DNA from: Pseudoalteromonas sp. NBT06-2
GTDB taxonomy: Bacteria; Pseudomonadota; Gammaproteobacteria; Enterobacterales; Alteromonadaceae
DNA: 64,000 nt
Assembly: GCF_002276045.1 (NCBI RefSeq)
Contig: NZ_NQMR01000026.1
Span: forward strand, 17,621 to 81,620
Direction of reading: 5' to 3'
The translations under genes and the position numbers were made by a program. Below the pieces are notes generated by a model, which ran no database searches, had not been told where the DNA came from, and saw only the letters and a program-made list of their open reading frames with translations. Shown here in pieces: positions 36,284 through 46,327 of this stretch; position 1 is the first letter of the stretch, and each line of letters opens with the position of its first letter.

Positions 36284-37954
36284 TTAATTACAAGTACCTG
36301 TTGCTGTCCACGGACCCCAAGGGCCAGAATCTTGAGGGTTTTGTCCTTGAGTCCACCAGTTAGCTTGATATTTAACACCATTTAGCGCAACTTCAGCGCC
36401 TGTTAAATAAACTTCAGTTGCACGCCATGTTTCAACACCTGAACAACCTGGGTTTGTGGTATCATCAACCGTTACTTGTTGTGCAGATATACTTGATAAA
36501 CCTTGTGCGTCCATAACAGTTAATGTCACAGTATAATTACCCTTAGCATAATATGTATGCGTTGGGTTTACAGAATTTGATGATGTATTATCACCGAAAT
36601 TCCATGAACGAGATACAACGGCATTATCATCAATAGAAGTATCAGTAAAGCTTGCTGTTAATTGAGAAGTAGTAAAACTAAAACTTGCAACTGGTGCTTC
36701 ATTTTCACCAACAGAATCACATTCCCCTAAGTTTTTCCATACATTACTGTATACATTAGGCTGTGCGCCTGTAGACCACCAAGTAGCTTGGTATTTATTG
36801 TTTTGATAACTTACAACATCGTCTAATTGGTAACTTGTACTCGCACTCCAAGCATTAATTCCATCACAACCTGGTAAAACAACACCGCCATCAATTTTTA
36901 TAACTTGAGAAGTTGTATCCGTTTGACCTTTAGTATCAGTTACAGTTAATGAAACCGTGTAATTTCCTTTAGCAGTATAATCATGGCTTGGGTTTATTTG
37001 AGTTGAACTAGTATTATCACCAAAATTCCAACTATGTGATACAACACCATTATCATCTGTAGAACCACTTGTAAAATCAACTGTTTTATCAATTACTTGA
37101 GCAGTAAATCGTGCTGTTGGAGGCATATCATCAACTTCACCAATGCCTGTTTTTGCTTTGATCCAATCGACATAACTTGTAGTACGTGTAAAAGCAGTTG
37201 CACCACGACATTCACTGCCCCAGCTTACAGTACCTATGCTATAAAATTCACCATTAGCTGATACAGCATATGGACCACCACTATCACCATTACAAGCTGA
37301 TACGCCACCTGTACCACCACCACAAATCACAGATCCTGGAATATTAAATCGTAATTGACTGCTACATGAAGCATTAGTAATAACAGGTAAATCAACTTCT
37401 CTTAAGACATCACTTTGAGAACCACGATTACTTGTCAGACCCCAACCTGACACTGTCACATAACTACCAACACCAGCATATTGCTGTTCAATTGCTTGAG
37501 TTGGTAGTTTAGCTGGCTTGTATTGCACGCTTGCAGGCGAAGCAAGTTTTAATAGACCGATATCGTAACCAGAGCGGATCCCATTTGCGCCACGCCAATT
37601 TTCATGATTGATGATTTGGCTAACTCTGATCGTTTGTCCATCACCTGAACGCATACTATGCGAACCAACTTTTACAGTTAAAGAGCTTGTTGATGCGTTA
37701 TCTAAACAGTGTGCAGCTGTTAATACCCAATTACTGCTGATCAGTGTACCACCACACCCCTGACGCCCATTCATAAGAAGTGCAACTTGATAAGGTCGTG
37801 AATATGGTGCTGACTCTTGCCCTCCAACAATTTGTGGTGTGATATCATCATCAATCGCTGCAAATGACGAAGCTGATATTAAACCGACCATCACAGCTGA
37901 CGTTTTTAGTAATACAGATAAGTTTTGACTCACCCTTTTTGTTTTTATATTCAT
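36284..37954 (-). CDS. secreted S1 (trypsin-fold) protease with paired PKD and chitin-binding-type modules
   Basis: 556 residues. A signal peptide (about 1-33) is followed by a short propeptide cut at PQ-IVGG (41/42), the new N-terminus typical of S1 zymogens. The catalytic triad is His82 (TAAHC), Asp131 (DIGLL) and Ser225 (GDSGGP). The specificity-pocket position six residues before the Ser is Ser219, as in chymotrypsin, not Asp as in trypsin, so hydrophobic P1 preference is likely. Then come PKD domain 1 (about 279-355), a CBM5/12-like module (364-413; W-x-A-S-T-x-Y, YQATWWSTGAQP), PKD 2 (about 421-498) and a second CBM5/12-like module (about 504-556). It is an extracellular enzyme that may bind chitin or similar matrices. 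It is monocistronic. Confidence 0.94.
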   Translation of the reverse strand: MNIKTKRVSQNLSVLLKTSAVMVGLISASSFAAIDDDITPQIVGGQESAPYSRPYQVALLMNGRQGCGGTLISSNWVLTAAHCLDNASTSSLTVKVGSHSMRSGDGQTIRVSQIINHENWRGANGIRSGYDIGLLKLASPASVQYKPAKLPTQAIEQQYAGVGSYVTVSGWGLTSNRGSQSDVLREVDLPVITNASCSSQLRFNIPGSVICGGGTGGVSACNGDSGGPYAVSANGEFYSIGTVSWGSECRGATAFTRTTSYVDWIKAKTGIGEVDDMPPTARFTAQVIDKTVDFTSGSTDDNGVVSHSWNFGDNTSSTQINPSHDYTAKGNYTVSLTVTDTKGQTDTTSQVIKIDGGVVLPGCDGINAWSASTSYQLDDVVSYQNNKYQATWWSTGAQPNVYSNVWKNLGECDSVGENEAPVASFSFTTSQLTASFTDTSIDDNAVVSRSWNFGDNTSSNSVNPTHTYYAKGNYTVTLTVMDAQGLSSISAQQVTVDDTTNPGCSGVETWRATEVYLTGAEVALNGVKYQANWWTQGQNPQDSGPWGPWTATGTCN

Positions 37955-38221
37955 AATTTTCTCATTATTTTTATATTAATCTCAAAGCAATAAATTGAAT
38001 CTTAGATATAATCACAGATTAACAATTAATCAACAAATACCTATAATAGGTATGTGGTGTGTTTTGTAATTAATTTTAAATAAATAGAAGTAACTCATAT
38101 AAAAACAAATACTTAAATGTAAGCCAAGGTTTACACGGTCAATAATTAATTTATAACATAACGCTAACATTTTGATAGGTGTGAGATTTACAAATATAAT
38201 GCATTCTTGTAAAAATCAATA

Positions 38222-38425
38222 ATTCAGCTTGAATGAAACTGGATTTAGGTAAGGTATTAATTGAAGATAATGGTTGTTCCCATATCAAACGTAAACTCTT
38301 TTTAAACTCGCCGATACAGCGCTTCTGAGCAAACCCACTTCATAGTTACGTTGGTTTGTCCTGCATCAACACGCCTTAAATTGGGATCGCTCAGATAGCT
38401 CTGAAACATGTATTTTGAAGTAACA
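38222..38425. repeat. degenerate repeat-B (MITE-like) copy
   Basis: The 486-bp gap between the protease gene and a small gene contains a diverged version of the element at 58425-58737. Recognisable blocks are TTTAGGTAAGGTATTAATTG, AATGGTTGTTCCC, GCTTCTGAGCAAA and the end segment TGGGTATA near 38425. No coding frame is present. Confidence 0.6.
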
Positions 38426-38440
38426 TGGGTATAAGTGTAA

Positions 38441-38674
38441 TTAATTTCTAAGTTTTATATCAGGCTTACGATCCAGTTCACCATCTTCTGCGATAGAGAT
38501 AATTGATTTATCAAGCGTTACGATTGCAGTTTTACCTTCGGGCATATTTCTTATAAATGCTAATTGGTAACCAAATTGGCCAACATCATTTAAAGATAAT
38601 TTTTGCGCAAGGGTTAATTCATTTAACAATTCTTGAATTTTATGTTCTACATTCTTACGTTTTTCTTCTTTCAT
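38441..38674 (-). CDS. small hypothetical protein
   Basis: 77 residues, no family recognised. It has an N-terminal amphipathic helix (KRKNVEHKIQELLNELTLAQKL) and a beta-rich half (GYQLAFIRNMPEGKTAIVTLDKSIISIAEDGEL). The bases before the ATG are A-rich with a plausible GAA-rich ribosome-binding area. No partner genes. Its balanced, non-repetitive composition argues that it is a real small gene. Confidence 0.6.
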   Translation of the reverse strand: MKEEKRKNVEHKIQELLNELTLAQKLSLNDVGQFGYQLAFIRNMPEGKTAIVTLDKSIISIAEDGELDRKPDIKLRN

Positions 38675-38751
38675 CGTGTTAAATTTCAGTTATAACGACT
38701 AATTAGCAGTATAGACTCAAAATTATATCTTAGCCAAACAAGGGCTACAAA

Positions 38752-38780
38752 ATAAAAAACCTAAGGCATAGCTTCAGGTT
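38752..38780 (-). terminator. intrinsic terminator of the etf operon
   Basis: On the minus strand AACCTgAAG...CTTAGGTT folds into a bulged hairpin followed by TTTTTTATTTT. It lies 22 bp after the stop of the ETF-ubiquinone oxidoreductase gene. Confidence 0.78.
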
Positions 38781-38801
38781 ATAAGGAAGTTAATTTAACT
38801 T

Positions 38802-40448
38802 TTACATATTAGGGTAATTAGGTCCCCCGCCTCCCTCAGGTGTGATCCAAGTTATATTTTGCGATGGATCTTTAATATCACAGGTTTTACAGTGCAAACA
38901 ATTTTGACTGTTAATTTGAAATTTAGGTCCTGTCTCCTCTTCAATTACTTCATATACACCTGCAGGGCAATATCTTTGTGCAGGTTCTAAAAACGCAGGA
39001 AAATTATATGATATGGGTATTTGAAGATCCGTTAACTTTAAGTGACAAGGTTGGTTTTCTTCGTGATTTGTATTAGATAAAAAAACAGATGACAATTTAT
39101 CAAAGCTCAATTTTCCATCAGGCTTAGGGTACTCTATTGTGTCATAATCATGTATAGATTTAAGTTGAGCATAGTCTGGCTTATTATCATGTAGTGTAAA
39201 AGGTAATTTTCCACCAAATATATTTTGATCTATAAAGTTAAATGTTCCGCCTAACATAGTGCCAAACTTATGCATTGCAGGACCAAAGTTACGACTTTGT
39301 TTCAATTCTTCATAAAGCCAAGAGCTTTTAAATCGGTTATCAAAATCCATTAACTCTTTACGGCCTTCACAACCATTATTTATTGCTTCAAATACTGCTT
39401 CAGCGGCCAACATACCAGATTTCATCGCTGTATGTGTACCTTTAATTTTAGCAAAATTTAAAGTGCCAGAATTACAACCGATTAATAATCCACCAGGAAA
39501 TGTCATTTTAGGTAAAGCGTTAAACCCACCTTTTGTGATTGCCCTTGCGCCATAAGATATTCGCCTACCTCCCTCTAAATACTGTTTTAATACAGGATGA
39601 TGTTTTAGTCTTTGAAATTCATCAAATGGGCTTAAATAAGGGTTTTGATAACTTAAATCGACTATCAAACCCGCTACAACTTGATTGTTTTCTGTGTGGT
39701 ATAAAAAGAAACCTCCAGATGTGCCTTTACCTAATGGCCAACCTGAACCATGGATCACTAAACCTGGCTGGTGTTTATCAGCTGGAATATCCCACAACTC
39801 TTTAATACCTAAGCCATAATGCTGCTCGTCACTTTTGGCATCTAAATCAAACTGTTTATATAACGATTTACCCAAGTGACCTCGGCACCCTTCTGCAAAA
39901 AGCGTATATTTAGCATGTAACTCCATACCTTGCATATAACTGTCTTTTTGCTGCCCATATTCACTTATTCCCATATCACCCGTAGCAATACCTTTTACAG
40001 AACCGTCTTCATGGTAAAGTATTTCAGATGCAGCAAAACCTGGAAATATTTCAACGCCAAGTTGCTCCGCTTGCTCAGCTAACCAACGACACACATTACC
40101 TAGGCTGGCTATATAATTCCCTTGATTATGCATTGTTTTTGGCACACACAGATTTGGAAATTGTATCGACTTTTGTTCATTTAGGAACATAAATAACTGA
40201 TCTTCTGTTACCGGTGTATTAAGTGGTGCGCCCATTTCTTGCCAATTAGGAAATAGCTCGTTAATCGCTTTAGGTTCAATAATCGCACCAGATAGAATAT
40301 GCGCTCCAACCTCTGAGCCTTTTTCAACTATACATACTGTTAATGCACGCTGTGCTTCATTTGCTTGCTGCATCAATTTACATGCCGCAGCTAAACCAGA
40401 TGGACCTGCACCAACAATAACAACATCAAACTCCATTGATTCACGCAT
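38802..40448 (-). CDS. etfD: electron-transfer flavoprotein-ubiquinone oxidoreductase
   Basis: 548 residues, the family's usual length. FAD site: FDVVIVGAGPSGLAAACKL near the N-terminus. Middle: LTLFAEGCRGHLGKSL-like segment (KYTLFAEGCRGHLGK) and the ubiquinone/FAD region GYGLGIKELWDI. C-terminal [4Fe-4S] domain: CPAGVYEV, then NCLHCKTCDIKDPSQNITWITPEGGGGP, supplying four cysteines. It passes electrons from reduced ETF to ubiquinone at the inner membrane and is last in the operon with acyl-CoA dehydrogenase, etfB and etfA. The gene name varies (etfD or fixC-like); the function is secure. Confidence 0.97.
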   Translation of the reverse strand: MRESMEFDVVIVGAGPSGLAAACKLMQQANEAQRALTVCIVEKGSEVGAHILSGAIIEPKAINELFPNWQEMGAPLNTPVTEDQLFMFLNEQKSIQFPNLCVPKTMHNQGNYIASLGNVCRWLAEQAEQLGVEIFPGFAASEILYHEDGSVKGIATGDMGISEYGQQKDSYMQGMELHAKYTLFAEGCRGHLGKSLYKQFDLDAKSDEQHYGLGIKELWDIPADKHQPGLVIHGSGWPLGKGTSGGFFLYHTENNQVVAGLIVDLSYQNPYLSPFDEFQRLKHHPVLKQYLEGGRRISYGARAITKGGFNALPKMTFPGGLLIGCNSGTLNFAKIKGTHTAMKSGMLAAEAVFEAINNGCEGRKELMDFDNRFKSSWLYEELKQSRNFGPAMHKFGTMLGGTFNFIDQNIFGGKLPFTLHDNKPDYAQLKSIHDYDTIEYPKPDGKLSFDKLSSVFLSNTNHEENQPCHLKLTDLQIPISYNFPAFLEPAQRYCPAGVYEVIEEETGPKFQINSQNCLHCKTCDIKDPSQNITWITPEGGGGPNYPNM

Positions 40449-40461
40449 ATATCTATCTCAC

Positions 40462-41391
40462 TTATAATTTGTCAGTTAACTCTGGCAGTACTTCAAATAA
40501 ATCAGCAACCAAACCATAATCGGCTACTTGGAATATCGGTGCATCTTCGTCTTTGTTTATGGCTACAATAATTTTAGAATCTTTCATGCCCGCTAAATGC
40601 TGAATTGCTCCAGAAATACCGACTGCAATATAAAGATCTGGTGCTACTATTTTACCAGTTTGACCCACTTGCATATCATTGGGAACAAAACCTGCGTCAA
40701 CAGCTGCACGAGAAGCTCCCACTGCCGCACCGAGTTTATCTGCCACATTTTCTAATAAAGCAAAGTTTTCGCCATTGCCCATACCACGACCACCTGAAAT
40801 AATCACTTTTGCGGCTGTAAGTTCAGGTCGCTCAGACACTGCCACTTCTTCACTTATAAACTGTGACATTTGAGCATCATGAACGATATTCAAATTTTCA
40901 ATTGACGCATTTGAGTCCAGTGTAGTTGCAGCGCTAAAAGCAGTACCACGTACAGTGATCACTTTAATGTTATCTAACGACTCAACTGTAGCGATTGCAT
41001 TTCCTGCGTATATTGGACGTTTAAATTTATTTTCAGATTCAACTTTAATAATATCTGAAATTTGAGCCACATCTAGTAAAGCTGCAACACGAGGCATAAA
41101 GTTTTTACCTGTCGTTGTTGCTGCAGATACAATATGTGTATAATTTGGTGCAAGCTCTGTGACTAATTTAGATATATTTTCAGCTAATTGATACTCATAA
41201 ACAGTATTATCCGCAAGCAATACTTTTGTTACACCCGCAACTTTTGAGCCCTGCTCTGCCACGGCACTACAACTTGAACCCGCAACCAATAGGTGGCATT
41301 CATCACCCATTTGCGAAGCTGCTGTGATCGTATTTAAAGTCGCCGCTTTTAATACCGCGTTATCATGTTCTGCAATAATTAAAATAGCCAT
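40462..41391 (-). CDS. etfA: electron-transfer flavoprotein alpha subunit
   Basis: 309 residues. The C-terminal FAD domain carries the signature [46 protein letters not shown], seen in segments around residues 230-275, and [12 protein letters not shown] for the FAD phosphate. The N-terminal domain pairs with the beta subunit. ETF carries electrons from acyl-CoA dehydrogenases to the membrane oxidoreductase encoded next. It starts one base inside the etfB stop. Confidence 0.97.
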   Translation of the reverse strand: MAILIIAEHDNAVLKAATLNTITAASQMGDECHLLVAGSSCSAVAEQGSKVAGVTKVLLADNTVYEYQLAENISKLVTELAPNYTHIVSAATTTGKNFMPRVAALLDVAQISDIIKVESENKFKRPIYAGNAIATVESLDNIKVITVRGTAFSAATTLDSNASIENLNIVHDAQMSQFISEEVAVSERPELTAAKVIISGGRGMGNGENFALLENVADKLGAAVGASRAAVDAGFVPNDMQVGQTGKIVAPDLYIAVGISGAIQHLAGMKDSKIIVAINKDEDAPIFQVADYGLVADLFEVLPELTDKL

Positions 41392-42140
41392 TAGATCACC
41401 TTCGCTTCATTTTGTAGTTTTTCAATTAATTCTTCTATACTATTTACTTTTATGCCCGCTTGGCGTTCAGTTGGTGCCTCAACCTTAACAAGTTGTGTAT
41501 GTGTTTTCATTTCAACGCCTAAATCAACAGGTGTTTGCACAACGAGCGGTTTACGCTTTGCTTTCATAATATTAGGTAAAGATGCATAACGTGGTTCGTT
41601 TAAACGTAAATCTGTTGTCACGATTGCTGGCATATTTAACGCTATGGTTTGCAAACCACCGTCAACTTCACGGGTTACATGTACTTTTTCACCAATAAGC
41701 TCTACTTTAGATGCAAATGTACCTTGAGGCATATCGAGTAAAGCAGCAAGCATTTGTCCTGTTTGATTATTATCACTATCAATTGCCTGTTTACCCATAA
41801 TGATCAAACCTGGTTGTTCTGCTTCAACCACTTTAGCAAGTAATTTTGCGGCATTTAATGACTCTGGCATTGTATCTGTTTCTATTTGAATACCACGATC
41901 AGCACCTAAAGCCAGTGATGTACGAATTTGTTCTTGGCATGCTTTTGGACCAATTGAAACAACAACCACTTCAGTTGCGGCACCAGATTCTTTTAAACGG
42001 ATTGCTTCTTCTACTGCAATTTCACAAAATGGATTTAAAGCCATTTTTGTATTTGCTAAATCAACATCACTGTTGTCCGCTTTAACACGTGCCTTAACGT
42101 TATAATCTATAACGCGCTTTACTGTGACTAATATTTTCAT
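41391..42140 (-). CDS. etfB: electron-transfer flavoprotein beta subunit
   Basis: 249 residues with the adenine-nucleotide alpha-hydrolase-like fold and the beta-subunit signature [18 protein letters not shown]. Others are [41 protein letters not shown] (AMP site), and [23 protein letters not shown]. It pairs with EtfA and overlaps its start. It is preceded 17 bp upstream by the acyl-CoA dehydrogenase gene. Confidence 0.97.
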   Translation of the reverse strand: MKILVTVKRVIDYNVKARVKADNSDVDLANTKMALNPFCEIAVEEAIRLKESGAATEVVVVSIGPKACQEQIRTSLALGADRGIQIETDTMPESLNAAKLLAKVVEAEQPGLIIMGKQAIDSDNNQTGQMLAALLDMPQGTFASKVELIGEKVHVTREVDGGLQTIALNMPAIVTTDLRLNEPRYASLPNIMKAKRKPLVVQTPVDLGVEMKTHTQLVKVEAPTERQAGIKVNSIEELIEKLQNEAKVI

Positions 42141-42157
42141 TTTATTCTCTTAAGTTT

Positions 42158-43939
42158 TTAAAATTGGTCTTCAGGTAATGACATTATGCTGTCACTCCCT
42201 GCTTGAATACTTGCGAAATTTGTATGAATACGCGGTAATAAGTGCTCGAAATAAAATTGTGCTGTCACTAATTTTGCTTTAAAAAATTCAGTCTTATCTT
42301 CGCCCAAATCTAGTTTTTGTTGTGATTTAATCGCCGCTTTTGCCATCATCCATGCGCCACATATATAACCAAACATCATCATGAAATTGACACTCACAGA
42401 GCCTGCCGCTGACTTGTCTGCTTGTGCATTATCTAATAACCAGTTTCTTGCTTCTTGAGCCGTTATCACTGCATTTTCAAGTGATAGAGCTAATTTATCT
42501 AATTGAGGGTATTGTTTTAAATCTACGCTTGTTTGTGCTATTTCGATAAGAAGTAGTGCTAATTGCTCTCCTTTATCAAATAAGGTTTTACGACCCACTA
42601 AATCAAGTGCTTGAATACCCGTAGTACCTTCATAAATTGTTAATATTCTTGCATCTCTATAGTGCTGTGCAGAACCAGTTTCTTCGATAAATCCCATACC
42701 ACCATTTATTTGTGTACCAAGGTAAGTCACTTCTTGTGCTAGTTCAGTCAGCCAACCTTTAACAATTGGGGTATAAAGCTCAACTCGTGAAAAATGTTTC
42801 GCTTTTTCATCAGCTGTTTTAGCATAACGACTTTTATCTGTTTCATTACTTGCAACATAAGCAAGTGCGCGCATCGCCTCAATACTTGCCTTCATTTGCA
42901 TTAACATGCGACGTACATCAGGAAATTTTATAATAGAAAAACGACTGCCATCTTTATTTGTACCTTGTAGTCGCTCTTTTGCATATTGTAATGCTTGTTG
43001 ATACGAACGCTCAGATACTGCTAAACCTTGCAGTCCTACATCTTGGCGAGCATGGTTCATCATAGTAAACATATATGATAAACCTTTATGTGGTTCACCT
43101 ACTATGTAACCAATAGCACCATCATTATCACCAAAGCTCATTGAACATGTTGGGCTAGCATGAATACCTAATTTGTGTTCAAGCGCTGTACAATGAACAT
43201 CATTCAATTGACTTGTTGTATTGCCTTGTTCATCTAATAAAAACTTAGGCACTACAAAAAGTGAAATACCTTTTACGCCAGCAGGTGCATCTGGTAGTCG
43301 GGCAAGAACCAAATGAACAACATTTTCGGTCATTTGATGGTCGCCCCACGTGATAAATATCTTTTGACCAGAAATCAAATAATGATCATTATTTGGCACC
43401 GCTTTGGTTTTTATGGCTGCTAAGTCTGTGCCTGCATCTGGCTCAGTTAAGTTCATGGTACCAGTCCATTGACCGCTAATCATATTTGGCAACCAAGTGT
43501 GCTTCAAACTCTCACTACCATGATGTTTAATTGCCGAAATTGCACCTTGTGTTAACATAGGACACAAAGAGAAAGCTAAGCTCGCACTTTGCCAAATTTC
43601 ATTTATTGCAGTACCAAATAAGTTCGGTAAATTTTGGCCTCCGAACTCTGCTTCAGCAGTCAGAGATGACCACCCATTTTCCATGTATTGCTGATATGCT
43701 TCACTGAAACCATCTGCTTGTTGTACTTTCTTATCTTTTAGGCTTGAGCCCTGACTATCACCCGTAGTATTTAATGGTGCAATCACTTCAGAACCAAGCT
43801 TAGCAGCTTCATTTAATATCACTGAAGCAAACTCGCTATTAATATCTTCAAGCCCTGCGTTTTGACAAAAAGAATCAAACTCGACAATTTCTTTAATTAC
43901 AAAATCTACATCTTGATATGGATGATTATACTCACTCAT
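42158..43939 (-). CDS. acyl-CoA dehydrogenase of the etf operon
   Basis: 593 residues, paralogous to the gene at 24533-26353 with the same C-terminal extension. Motifs: MNLTEPDAGTDLA, ITWGDHQMTENVVH, GIHASPTCSMSFGD, GGMGFIEETGSAQHYRDARI and the catalytic-base segment IYEGTTGIQALDLVGRK. It oxidises acyl-CoA and feeds electrons to the ETF encoded downstream. It is first in a four-gene operon, divergent from an AraC regulator, so that regulator may control fatty-acid or branched-chain acyl-CoA oxidation. Confidence 0.95.
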   Translation of the reverse strand: MSEYNHPYQDVDFVIKEIVEFDSFCQNAGLEDINSEFASVILNEAAKLGSEVIAPLNTTGDSQGSSLKDKKVQQADGFSEAYQQYMENGWSSLTAEAEFGGQNLPNLFGTAINEIWQSASLAFSLCPMLTQGAISAIKHHGSESLKHTWLPNMISGQWTGTMNLTEPDAGTDLAAIKTKAVPNNDHYLISGQKIFITWGDHQMTENVVHLVLARLPDAPAGVKGISLFVVPKFLLDEQGNTTSQLNDVHCTALEHKLGIHASPTCSMSFGDNDGAIGYIVGEPHKGLSYMFTMMNHARQDVGLQGLAVSERSYQQALQYAKERLQGTNKDGSRFSIIKFPDVRRMLMQMKASIEAMRALAYVASNETDKSRYAKTADEKAKHFSRVELYTPIVKGWLTELAQEVTYLGTQINGGMGFIEETGSAQHYRDARILTIYEGTTGIQALDLVGRKTLFDKGEQLALLLIEIAQTSVDLKQYPQLDKLALSLENAVITAQEARNWLLDNAQADKSAAGSVSVNFMMMFGYICGAWMMAKAAIKSQQKLDLGEDKTEFFKAKLVTAQFYFEHLLPRIHTNFASIQAGSDSIMSLPEDQF

Positions 43940-43960
43940 GAAGTTTTCCTTTCATTTTTT

Positions 43961-43975
43961 AAGCAAACGTTGCTT
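43961..43975. promoter_or_regulatory. palindrome upstream of acyl-CoA dehydrogenase/etf operon
   Basis: AAGCAA-ACG-TTGCTT, arms perfect, 22 bp upstream of the operon's ATG on the minus strand and about 165 bp from the divergent AraC gene. It is a candidate operator for a local regulator. It does not obviously match PsrA or LiuR sites. Confidence 0.35.
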
Positions 43976-44138
43976 TATTAAGGCTATTTAACCTTGCCTG
44001 AAAGCCACAAACAATAACAAAAAAAGCCCGATAATTGATATTTTCGGACAAATTATTTAAACTTTGATAAAAATCATCGTGAATTTAGCTTTACTTATGT
44101 GATTCACGGACATCTAACTTGTAAAAATAGGCATCACT

Positions 44139-45143
44139 TTGAGTTTAGTACATCATTCAATTTCAATTCACTTTGTAATCACTTTAATCAAAGCAGCGAA
44201 AAATAAAGGTTTAAACTGTGAATTATTACTAGACAAAGCTGATTTAAATACTGATATGCTTAAAAATTCACAGCTGAGAATTACCCCAGATCAGTTTAGT
44301 CGATTAATGAGAGAATTGTGGTACCAAGGAAATGACGACTTTTTAGGTTTAGCGAAGCAAGCAACCAAACATGGTGTTTTTACGTTAATGGCAAAACAAG
44401 CTGCTAACTGCCCTAACTTAAAAGCAGTATATCGCCATATAAGTCACTTTTATAATTTAATTACAGACGCAATTTCATTAGAGTTTAAAACCGAAGGAGA
44501 TCTCGCTTTTTTTTCTATGACTTTAGCTGATAATTCCCTAGATCCCGATTATTCATTAAGAGAGTTTTTAATGTTAGTTTGGCATCGTTTTCCAAGTTGG
44601 CTGATAGGACAGCACTTACCTTTAAAATCTATTCAGTTAGCTTATCCAAAACCAAAACATATAAACGAATACAGTTTAATGTACCCTTGCCCTGCACATT
44701 TTAATCAACCAACAACAACCATTACTTTTGATGCTAAATATTTGAAAATGCCAGTGATACAAACAGCAAAAGCACTTCGATGCTATCTTAAACATGCCCC
44801 ATTAGACTGGTTTACTCGCCAAGCTTATTTTCAAGTATTCACTCAAAGGGTGGTAAATTATTTGGAAAAACACAGCCAAATAACTTCAACAAGTATGGAT
44901 GCCATTGCAGCACAGTTACACGTAACAACGAGAACCCTCAGAAGAAAATTAAATGATGAAGGAACCAGCTTTCAGGCTTTAAAAGATAATGTAAGGCGCG
45001 ATACCGCTATACATTTATTAAGCCAACCTATTATTCCTATTTCTGATATTTCTAGTCAGCTTGGGTTTTCAGAGCCCGCAGTATTCACACGTGCATTTAA
45101 ACTTTGGACAGGTGTATCTCCTAAAATTTATCGCTCTAAATAA
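44139..45143 (+). CDS. AraC-family transcriptional regulator
   Basis: 334 residues from a TTG at 44139 (no in-frame ATG until far downstream). The N-terminal effector domain is of the Arabinose_bd type (about 20-220), as in OruR/ArgR-like and fatty-acid-responsive AraC proteins. The C-terminal DNA-binding domain has two helix-turn-helices: MDAIAAQLHVTTRTLRRKLNDEGTSFQALKDNVRRDTAIHLL, then ISDISSQLGFSEPAVFTRAFKLWTGVSPKIYR. It is divergent from the acyl-CoA dehydrogenase/etf operon, its most likely target. Effector unknown. Confidence 0.93.
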   Translation: MSLVHHSISIHFVITLIKAAKNKGLNCELLLDKADLNTDMLKNSQLRITPDQFSRLMRELWYQGNDDFLGLAKQATKHGVFTLMAKQAANCPNLKAVYRHISHFYNLITDAISLEFKTEGDLAFFSMTLADNSLDPDYSLREFLMLVWHRFPSWLIGQHLPLKSIQLAYPKPKHINEYSLMYPCPAHFNQPTTTITFDAKYLKMPVIQTAKALRCYLKHAPLDWFTRQAYFQVFTQRVVNYLEKHSQITSTSMDAIAAQLHVTTRTLRRKLNDEGTSFQALKDNVRRDTAIHLLSQPIIPISDISSQLGFSEPAVFTRAFKLWTGVSPKIYRSK

Positions 45144-45258
45144 CCTATAATATGAGTACCATTGATACCAAAAATAAATTAAATAATTGTTCAATAGATC
45201 AGGTAGCTAACATACGTTAATCTATATTTAAGAAATATACAATTTAGAACTAGATACG

Positions 45259-46275
45259 ATGAATAAAATACCTAATTCAGATAAGCCAAAACTTGCAATC
45301 ATCACTTCAGGCGGTGATGCACCTGGCATGAATGCAGCCATACGAGCTGTCACCTTAAAAGCAATTCAGAATGGTTATCAAGTGTATGGGTTTATTGCCG
45401 GTTTTCACGGTATCATTGCAAAAGATTTTATAGAATTAAATTTACAAAATGTTGATAACACAATTCACAAAGGTGGAACAATTTTAAAAACCGCACGCTG
45501 TAAAGCCATGTACAACAGCTCGGGTGTAAAACAGGCTGCAAATAGCCTAAATAATTTAGTAATTGAAGCTTTAGTCGTAATAGGTGGCGATGGTAGCTTT
45601 AAAGGCGCGCAAGCTTTAAGCGAGCAATGGCAAGGGCAATTAATTGGCATTCCAGGTACGATAGATAATGACATTAATGGTACAGACCAAACAATTGGTT
45701 TTTGGACCGCGATTGATACCGCCCTCAATTGCATTGATAAAATAAGAGATACAGCGGATGCCTTTGATCGCATTTTTGTAATCGAGGTTATGGGCCGAGA
45801 TTGTGGTTTTATTGCCATGGAATCAGGTATTGCATCGGGTGCGCAACAAGTTATTTGTCATGAGTTAATTGAAAATGAGCCTGAATTTATTAATCAATTG
45901 CTCGAATTAATTAAAGAAGCGACTAAACAAAGTTATCCGCAAAGTTATGTCATTGTAGTCGCTGAAAATGCACTATCCTTTTCAACTGCTGAATTAGCCC
46001 AAAAGATTTCAGATTACACAAATGTCGATACCCGAAGTGCTATTTTAGGTTATGTGCAAAGAGGCGGCGCACCTGTGGCTATGGATCGCGTGCTAGCAAC
46101 ACAATTAGGCATAAGCGCCGTTGAGGCTATTTGTGCTAACAAAACCAATATCATGGTGGGAATGAAAAAAAGCGAAATAATTCACTTCCCTCTAACCGAT
46201 ACTAACCAGAAAAATATTACTAACCAAGCTTTAATTAAACGACTTGAACAATTTAGTTTCAACCTAACCATATGA
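45259..46275 (+). CDS. pfkA: 6-phosphofructokinase
   Basis: 338 residues. ITSGGDAPGMNAAIRA (15-30) holds the fructose-6-phosphate/ATP loop, GGDGS (109-113) is the ATP-type nucleotide motif, and PGTIDNDI (132-139) carries the catalytic Asp. KIRDTADAFDRIFVIEVMGRDCG contributes substrate residues. The GGDGS sequence, rather than the GGDDT of pyrophosphate-dependent enzymes, supports ATP as donor. It commits hexose to glycolysis. It is monocistronic, convergent with the MshQ-like pseudogene. Confidence 0.94.
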   Translation: MNKIPNSDKPKLAIITSGGDAPGMNAAIRAVTLKAIQNGYQVYGFIAGFHGIIAKDFIELNLQNVDNTIHKGGTILKTARCKAMYNSSGVKQAANSLNNLVIEALVVIGGDGSFKGAQALSEQWQGQLIGIPGTIDNDINGTDQTIGFWTAIDTALNCIDKIRDTADAFDRIFVIEVMGRDCGFIAMESGIASGAQQVICHELIENEPEFINQLLELIKEATKQSYPQSYVIVVAENALSFSTAELAQKISDYTNVDTRSAILGYVQRGGAPVAMDRVLATQLGISAVEAICANKTNIMVGMKKSEIIHFPLTDTNQKNITNQALIKRLEQFSFNLTI

Positions 46276-46327
46276 TAATAAATTGTTTTATATAAAAGCT
46301 ACATTATATTTTTCAAGTCAAAATAAC

